Positions 33,901 to 38,859 of a stretch of DNA of 38,859 nucleotides are shown piece after piece. Both the position numbers and the translations under genes were made by a program. The first letter of the stretch is position 1. Every line of letters starts with the position of its first letter. The notes beneath the pieces are model-generated. The model was not told the DNA's origin. It did not search any database and saw only the letters and a list, made by a program, of their open reading frames with translations. Source of the stretch: Planctomycetota bacterium (lineage in GTDB: Bacteria; Planctomycetota; Uabimicrobiia; Uabimicrobiales; Uabimicrobiaceae); the NCBI GenBank assembly GCA_029260735.1, contig JAJDCR010000095.1, forward strand, positions 1-38,859. The letters run 5' to 3'.

Positions 33901-36900
33901 CCCGTTAACTCACTGACAACTTCGAGAATAGTTCCTTCTACTTGGGCTCCGTTATTGCTCGAAGAAACGCTTGGAGAAGCACTATTTGGGGATGAAACTG
34001 AACTACCTTGCAAAGAAAAACAGTACTGAGCCATTTCTTGGAGGGTGCGCAAAGTTCCCATATGGTCAGGATCAATAGAATTCATTTCGGGCATTCGTTC
34101 CTTCAAAGAGGAAAGAATTTCGACTCGTTTAATCGAGTCGATTCCCAAGTCTCCTTCTATATCCATTCCCATTTCTAGCATATCAGTGGGATAGCCCGTT
34201 AGTTGGCTAACTACCTCTAAAATAGCTCCCTCAATTAGATTTTCATTCGGAGCATCAACAGTTGATTCTGGTGCAGAAGATGATGCAGAAGTAGAAGATG
34301 AAGCAGAGCCACTTAAACCAAGCGAATAGTCGGCAATTTCTTGGAGAGTGCGCAAAGTTCCCATGTGATCAGGATCAACCGCACTCATTCCAGGCATTCT
34401 TTGCCTCAAAGAAGAAAGAATCTCGACACGTTTGATCGAGTCAATTCCTAAATCGCCTTCTATGTCCATGTTCATCTCAAGCATATCAACAGGATAACCA
34501 GTTAGCTCACTGACAACCTCTAGTATGCTCTGCTTCATTTCTCTTTCTTTCATTTCTCTTTCTTGGAAAGAAGCAGTTTTGATTTCAGATGCAGGAGAAG
34601 AGCTAACTGCACTCACCGATGAGCGAGAAACTTCTTTTCTCTCTTCAGCAACAGAAACAACAGAAGCGACAGGTACAGTAGGAGCGACAGGAGCGACAGG
34701 AGCGACAGAAACCATAGTCTGTGCAGCAGGAGCTGTAAAACTACTAATTCGATTGACAGGAGCAACGGAGGTAGCGTTTGAATCTTGTACTACCCCTGCC
34801 GTTGTAGTTGTAGTTGTAGTTGGTGCAGGAAACATAGGAGTAGCTGTGCCTGCTACATTAAGAGGAGCTCCTGCTTGCCAAAGCCCCTGGCTACTGGCAA
34901 TCATTGATTGGAGAGTTTGATAGGCTTTTTCTTGGCCTTGCAAAAACTTTTCGTGAGTTTGGGCAGTTTGCTTTTGCAAAGTCTGCATAGAGAGAAGACC
35001 TTGCTGAGCTACCTTAAAAGCTTCATTAAGAGAAGCGTGGTGGGCAAAAGTCACAGGCGGTGCTACGGGAGCATGGTGAGTACCATTTTTTTTGCCGTTT
35101 GTTCCAGATATATTTGTGTTCATAGGAATTTCTCGGGAAGTTTCTCGGCGCGTATTACGAGAAACTTCTGGGGATATAGTCTTATTTATATTTACTTCTT
35201 TTGCGTTTTGTTTAGGTTCTACGCGGAGTACTTTTTTAGAAGTAGACTCTTGTTTTTTGGTTTCGGATTTCAGTTTTGTTGTGGCTGTATCCACTTTTTG
35301 AGGAGAACGATAGTTCGCTCCAACCAAAGGAACAGTCATCTTTTGTTTTTTGCGTTGAGGAACTTCTTCCCCCCATTTACTCAAATCCACGGGGTAACCT
35401 AAAGCACTTAAATGAGCAAGAGCTTTCGCCAGATCGTTCAGGTTGTCTTTTCCTTGGGAAGCATCCAGAGTAACAACATGACATTTTTTTCCTTGGAGAG
35501 TCGATTTAACCAATCCGCTCAAAACAGAGCGGGGTCCTACTTCGACAAAGGTAGCAAAACCGCTTTGAAAAAGCTTCTCGACAATGTCAACAAAATTGAC
35601 AGGAGAAGTTAGTTGTTCAGCTAAAACCTTTTGTCCTGCTTTTCCTTCGGGATAAACATTTGCCGTCGAGTTTGCCCAGACAGGTATTTCGCTCGAATGA
35701 AACTTTTGCTGGTGCAAAAATTTCTCAAAGGGAGCCTGAGCATCTTTGACCAAAGGGCTATGAAAAGCACGAGAGACTGGAAGTTTCTTCGCTCGGTGGC
35801 CATGTTTTTGAAAGCATTCTTTTGCTTTATCAATTTCTTCTTCTGATCCAGAAAGAACTCCCTGGAGAGGAGTATTCCGATTGGCCAGGACAAGATCTAT
35901 CTTTTCTTCTGCGATGATGTTTTCGATACTAGAAAGAGGAGCGCTTACCGCAAGCATTGCTTCCTTTGCTCCAGAACTCTTTGCCATCAAACGACCTCTT
36001 TCTTGAGAAAGTTGATGAAGAGTTTCTTGGTCGATCACTCCTGCCGCGAATAGAGCCACTAATTCTCCATAGCTGTGACCAGCGGTTGCTTCGGGAGATA
36101 CACCAAATTTTTGCAAAGTTTTTAAGAAGCCAACACTAACACTTCCGATGCTCGGTTGGGCAATCTCGGTTTGAGTTAATTCATTTTCTTGTTCTTGACG
36201 ATCTTCCTTACTAAAAACAGGCTGAGGATAGATGTAATCAAGAAGTGTTTTTTTGGTTCCTTTTTCTTTTAAAGAAAAATTCCCCTCTTCTAGACTCTGA
36301 AAAAACTCTGAAAAAAGACAAGACATTTCTTGTCCCATAGAGACATATTGGCTGCCTTGTCCCGGAAAAAGAAATGCCATTTTTCCAGGCAACTTAGAGG
36401 TGCCATAATAGATATTTCCTTCGTTCCAAGAAGTGGCATGGTTTTGAGCAAGTCTTTCTTGAGCTCGCTTAAGAAGTTGCCCTAAGTTTTGCTTACGTTG
36501 CCAGACTACCAACAAACGCTGAGGGTGTTCCGCTGTAAAATTCAGTCGCGATTCATAAGCTCGGCGAGCCCAATCGTCAGGATGAGAATTTTTTTGAATA
36601 AAATTTTGCCACTCCTGCAAGCGAGCAATCAACTCCGCTTGGCTACTAGCCGTGAGAGCGATAAGCTCGATGTTATGATTCCAGAAGGTTTCTTTCTTCT
36701 CAGAGTACTCTTCCAGTACCATATGAAAGTTACTTCCTCCAAAGCCGAAAGCACTAACGGCACTACGGCGAGGGGTATCCGACGAAGCCCAAGGACGTGT
36801 TTGAGTGTTCAGATAAAAAGGGCTCTCTTCGATTTTAAGCTTTTCATTGGGTTCTTTGACTTTAATCGTCGTAGGTAATACTTTGTGGTGTAAGGCCAAG

Positions 36901-38105
36901 GCTGCTTTAATTAACCCGGCAGCTCCGGCCGCTGCTTTAGTGTGGCCGATTTGCGATTTAACAGAGCCTAAGGCACACCATTTTCCCTCTTCTTGGTTTT
37001 CTCGGTATACTTCACTTAAGGCTTTAAATTCAGAAGCATCTCCCACTTTTGTACCAGTTCCGTGGGCTTCTACTAGCTGTATACTGCTAGGCTCAATACC
37101 TGCTCCTTCATAAGCTCGTCGAAGTGCTTTAGCCTGACCTTCGGAACGAGGAGCATAGATACTTTGGGATTTCCCATCACTGGAAGTCCCTAAATTTTTA
37201 ATCACAGCATAGATTCTATTCTTATCCCGCTGAGCATCTTCTAAACGCTTAAGAACAACCATCCCGATGCCCTCTCCAATAATAGTGCCATCAGCATCTT
37301 TAGAGAAGGGACGAGTATCTCCTGATGGAGAAAAAGCAGGTGTTTTACTAAAACACATGTACATAAAAATGTCATTGAAGGTGTCTACCCCACCTGTAAC
37401 CACCATATCGCAGCTTCCATTGGCTAGCTCCAACATAGCCAAGTTGCACGCACTTAAAGAGCTTGCACAAGCGGCATCCACAACGCAGTTGGTTCCACCC
37501 AAATTTAATCGATTGGCTATTCGACCAGCGACAACGTTGCCTAAAAGCCCGGGAAAGGAATTTTCCTGCCAAGGAACGTAGGAGTCAGATATTTTGGCGA
37601 CAACTTTTTCCGCGGTCTGTGCATCTACTCCAGAATCTTCTAGTGCCTTACGCCAATAAGGATGCCCCAGTCTAGCCCCCAAAGGGATAACTAGTTCTAG
37701 AGTTCCTGTAACGCCTAAAATGACACTGACCCGGTCTCGGTCAAAGTTATGCTGATCATCGTATCCAGCATCTTTGAGTGCGTTTTTGGCCACAACCAGA
37801 CTCAGAAGCTGAGAAGTATCCGTTGCTTCTAAAGCAGCAGGAGGTATTCCATACTCAAGAGGATCAAAATCAATAGGAGAAAGAAAGCCTCCTCGCCGAC
37901 AATAAGTAGAGTCGGTCTTCTTCGGATCTTTATCAAAGTAATCTTCTGGTGACCAATGGGTGGACGGGACTTCACTAATTCCATCTTCGCCCTGGCATAT
38001 CATGCGCCAATATTCTTTTAAATTGCCCGCTTTGGGAAAGAGGCAATCCATCCCAACAATAGCAATTGGGGGATGGGGGCTAGGGGTTTGGTTTTTCTTA
38101 CCCAC
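30933..38105 (-). CDS. pfaA: PfaA-type synthase: KS-MAT-4xACP-KR-DH, 2390 aa
   Basis: First subunit of the Pfa synthase. From the chosen start: ketosynthase (about 12-455; Cys213 in VDAACASSL), malonyltransferase (about 590-880; Ser678 in GHSYGE, malonyl-type RAFHS), four near-identical acyl carrier domains with phosphopantetheine serines 1223, 1324, 1422 and 1530 (each in GDLGIDSIKRVEIL), ketoreductase (NADPH site SGGARG at 1821; Tyr2007 in VDYSMAN) and a C-terminal hotdog dehydratase (His2128 in SHVIGGKPVVP). Thr/Val/Pro and Ser-rich linkers separate domains. GTG 38105 has GGAAGGA 8 nt upstream; a TTG at 38153 is in frame but has no ribosome site. All domains look intact. The PPTase needed to load the ACPs is not nearby. 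Confidence 0.95.
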   Translation of the reverse strand: MGKKNQTPSPHPPIAIVGMDCLFPKAGNLKEYWRMICQGEDGISEVPSTHWSPEDYFDKDPKKTDSTYCRRGGFLSPIDFDPLEYGIPPAALEATDTSQLLSLVVAKNALKDAGYDDQHNFDRDRVSVILGVTGTLELVIPLGARLGHPYWRKALEDSGVDAQTAEKVVAKISDSYVPWQENSFPGLLGNVVAGRIANRLNLGGTNCVVDAACASSLSACNLAMLELANGSCDMVVTGGVDTFNDIFMYMCFSKTPAFSPSGDTRPFSKDADGTIIGEGIGMVVLKRLEDAQRDKNRIYAVIKNLGTSSDGKSQSIYAPRSEGQAKALRRAYEGAGIEPSSIQLVEAHGTGTKVGDASEFKALSEVYRENQEEGKWCALGSVKSQIGHTKAAAGAAGLIKAALALHHKVLPTTIKVKEPNEKLKIEESPFYLNTQTRPWASSDTPRRSAVSAFGFGGSNFHMVLEEYSEKKETFWNHNIELIALTASSQAELIARLQEWQNFIQKNSHPDDWARRAYESRLNFTAEHPQRLLVVWQRKQNLGQLLKRAQERLAQNHATSWNEGNIYYGTSKLPGKMAFLFPGQGSQYVSMGQEMSCLFSEFFQSLEEGNFSLKEKGTKKTLLDYIYPQPVFSKEDRQEQENELTQTEIAQPSIGSVSVGFLKTLQKFGVSPEATAGHSYGELVALFAAGVIDQETLHQLSQERGRLMAKSSGAKEAMLAVSAPLSSIENIIAEEKIDLVLANRNTPLQGVLSGSEEEIDKAKECFQKHGHRAKKLPVSRAFHSPLVKDAQAPFEKFLHQQKFHSSEIPVWANSTANVYPEGKAGQKVLAEQLTSPVNFVDIVEKLFQSGFATFVEVGPRSVLSGLVKSTLQGKKCHVVTLDASQGKDNLNDLAKALAHLSALGYPVDLSKWGEEVPQRKKQKMTVPLVGANYRSPQKVDTATTKLKSETKKQESTSKKVLRVEPKQNAKEVNINKTISPEVSRNTRRETSREIPMNTNISGTNGKKNGTHHAPVAPPVTFAHHASLNEAFKVAQQGLLSMQTLQKQTAQTHEKFLQGQEKAYQTLQSMIASSQGLWQAGAPLNVAGTATPMFPAPTTTTTTTAGVVQDSNATSVAPVNRISSFTAPAAQTMVSVAPVAPVAPTVPVASVVSVAEERKEVSRSSVSAVSSSPASEIKTASFQEREMKEREMKQSILEVVSELTGYPVDMLEMNMDIEGDLGIDSIKRVEILSSLRQRMPGMSAVDPDHMGTLRTLQEIADYSLGLSGSASSSTSASSSAPESTVDAPNENLIEGAILEVVSQLTGYPTDMLEMGMDIEGDLGIDSIKRVEILSSLKERMPEMNSIDPDHMGTLRTLQEMAQYCFSLQGSSVSSPNSASPSVSSSNNGAQVEGTILEVVSELTGYPVDMLEMEMDIEGDLGIDSIKRVEILSSVKQRMPELSAVDPDHMGTLRTLGQIADYYQGIATETSPSESSSEPISDSINKASSSSSLSSSKQAIEKELLQVVSELTGYPSDMLEWDMDLEGDLGIDSIKRVEILSALKQKIPALEKLDPEHLNTLRTLREILEYSEETTKVSSETTSLRTSTPVSVPSVEEVSDEKVDRQVISLVERERSSAKLDFFQEGEFWVTETSHKLSSKIVEEFKKQGYQARLVSKSKLPLKDSTTLSAFIYIAEQNAKEDSSWDEDHEDSLTNAFELAQQVAPVLERSTQKGAVVFATITQMDGAFGFTKSRSFNPIHGGLAGLAKTASIEWKNVISRALDIDPRGEKQKWPAREVVAELVSSGPVEVGLSQKKRYELDLILRDAPKGESLISSEDVIVISGGARGVTAEVALALAKEKQPTLVLLGRSEIPDSLPEWLDPLEKEGEIKKAILEHQFKGRKISPSQLQKTFRIHMAQREIHRTLEQIASTGAKVHYYSLDVRGERSVERTFQKIRTQCGSITGIIHGAGVLEDKLIVDKTKDQFNKVMSTKVKGLRRLLQSTAQDPLKYIVLFSSVSGRMGNQGQVDYSMANEVLNKAAQVLAHNKPKCRVVSLNWGPWDGGMVTDSLKKEFRKRGVKLIPLKAGAQCLIDELVTSPENSVEVVLGSGLEAKSSPSSHVLSTTPKKNREMAVVFEREIDVARYPILKSHVIGGKPVVPLALMIEWLGHGALHQNPGLVLDGYEDLRVMKGIRLDQQPQKIQLQVSSTEKKEGSFEVEVQLVGSGENHSQVIHARAKAVLKNALSSADKIDIPAKLSQEKYPHKVESAYQNILFHGQDLHAIEKLVGFSKAGMVAHLKASPAPKFWMKEAHRSQWVNDPMILDGAFQMAILWCFQEQGKVSLPSYVGTYTQFAKKFPKTGVVAYLEVKEVSDHMMRGNFTFVDQKNQVLAQLKNYECTMDASLHQVFQKKSS

Positions 38106-38132
38106 CGATAATTTCCTTCCATCAGTAAATAG

Positions 38133-38186
38133 AATGTTTCTTTGTTTTTTCAAAGAAACATTGATAGTGAATTTATTTTCACTATC
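38133..38186 (-). promoter_or_regulatory. Twin hairpins in the pfaA leader
   Basis: Two perfect stems lie back to back upstream of the pfaA GTG: gatagtgaa (38163-38171) with ttcactatc (38178-38186), and aatgtttctttg (38133-38144) with caaagaaacatt (38151-38162), with 6-nt loops. They lie 27-81 bases before the start codon, with the ribosome site in the gap after them. A leader that controls elongation or translation, or an operator for a regulator, would look like this. Confidence 0.55.
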
Positions 38187-38859
38187 ATTTGGAGCTTTTT
38201 CATTTGGTTAAAATTGGTAACATATTCTGACCCCAGAGACAAGGTTTTTTTTGGAAAAAAGCTCCGGTTGAATGCCTAAAAAATGGAGTAATCTGCCTGA
38301 AGAGGATGTATAATCTTTATTTCATCGGGGAGAAAAAAATTTATCCAGCGGACAGCCTTGAAAAACATATAACGCAGTGCATTACAAATAGCGCATTGCG
38401 TTATCATTTTGAGGGGATTTTCTAGGAAGAATCTCAGGGTGGAGCATTGTAGCAAGTGTTTTTTTAAATAGCGACAAAAAAGAGAATTTTTTTTAGGGAA
38501 AAAGATCTATTTTGGGAAGACGTTGTGGACGCCTACAAGGGCAGTGTCAACTTAAGGCAGAAGTTATTAGAATATCCATTTTGTAGCATAGCTTAATAGC
38601 TGGCAAAGTCTTTTATTTTCAGCGTGTCCCCCCTAAGTTCGTCCCTCGCTTCTCCGCCAAAATGGTCTGAGTGGGGTAGGTTTTTTGTTTTTGGCCTGAA
38701 AGGCCTATACAACCTAGCCCAGGGCGTTGCCCCAAAGCCATTAAGTTAAGGAATAATCAGTAATAAAAAAGGATAGAAGGCGATTTCTCGTTTCTACGCC
38801 TTACAGCATGGCAGTTTGTTTTTCCTAAAACAATTGACGAAGATATATTTCACCAGACG
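38187..38859. other. Non-coding upstream region of pfaA with palindromic repeats
   Basis: No gene is supported. Visible elements are a hairpin ataacgcagtgc (38369-38380) with gcattgcgttat (38393-38404); the dispersed repeat gtgtcaacttaag at 38544-38556, which extends to about 38568; and a REP-like cluster with ggcctgaaaggcc (38693-38705) and gggcgttgccc (38722-38732). The operon promoter presumably lies between 38187 and about 38350, but I see no clear -35/-10 pair. Confidence 0.5.

Noticed and set aside
34525..35402. Plus-strand open frames opposite pfaA
   Set aside because: They are antisense shadows of the low-complexity linker; the minus-strand frame has unmistakable domain motifs.
38106..38153. 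TTG start for pfaA
   Set aside because: The region is part of a perfect hairpin and lacks a ribosome site; GTG 38105 has GGAAGGA at correct spacing.
38187..38859. A pfaD or regulator gene upstream of pfaA
   Set aside because: No frame of useful length exists on either strand; the region is palindromic and non-coding.

Overview
The window reads as a chromosomal segment of a low-GC, Gram-negative bacterium. It has lipoprotein and Sec signals, an RND efflux pair, a PEP-CTERM protein, an ECF-like sigma factor, a leucine-rich-repeat membrane protein and a very large polyunsaturated-lipid locus. This mix would fit a low-GC member of the PVC group (Planctomycetota, Lentisphaerota, Verrucomicrobiota). 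That is inference: no rRNA or other phylogenetic marker is present.

Region 1 (1-5.1 kb) is accessory DNA. A multi-arm palindrome at 1-150 is followed by small unrecognised genes and then by a tandem family of about 125-residue secreted or membrane proteins (five copies from 2632 to 4699, plus a related tail at 2462-2503). The family has near-identical ends and divergent middles. The stretch also holds three in-frame stops in front of plausible or conserved tails, one homopolymer frameshift and repeated spacers that carry micro-ORFs.

Region 2 (5.1-18.3 kb) is a run of unrelated genes: a MOSC-domain protein, a methyltransferase with a lipoprotein-like N-terminus, an LRR membrane protein, an ECF-like sigma factor convergent with an unknown membrane protein, a membrane-fusion lipoprotein plus RND permease operon, a PEP-CTERM protein, a HAD hydrolase, a glycosyltransferase and a beta-propeller-like protein. 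Palindromic repeats lie around 16.5 and 18.3-18.7 kb.

Region 3 (18.8-38.2 kb, all minus strand) is the main system. It is an apparent six-gene operon, pfaA - pfaC-type fusion - oleA - oleB - oleC - oleD. The two giant enzymes form a polyunsaturated fatty acid (Pfa) synthase: KS-MAT-4xACP-KR-DH and KS-CLF-AT-DH-DH. The four downstream genes are a complete head-to-head olefin pathway: OleA condenses two acyl thioesters, OleD reduces the beta-keto acid, OleC forms the beta-lactone and OleB decarboxylates it to a cis-olefin. The ole junctions are 1-nt overlap, 3-nt gap and 4-nt overlap, and a strong intrinsic terminator follows oleD. The simplest reading is a dedicated pathway to a long polyunsaturated hydrocarbon in which the polyketide-like product goes straight to OleA. 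The enoyl reductase (PfaD) and the phosphopantetheinyl transferase (PfaE) that such synthases normally need are not in the window.

The last 700 bases (38.15-38.86 kb) are non-coding. They hold the pfaA leader hairpins and several REP-like palindromes, one of which shares a sequence with the repeat region beyond the other end of the operon.
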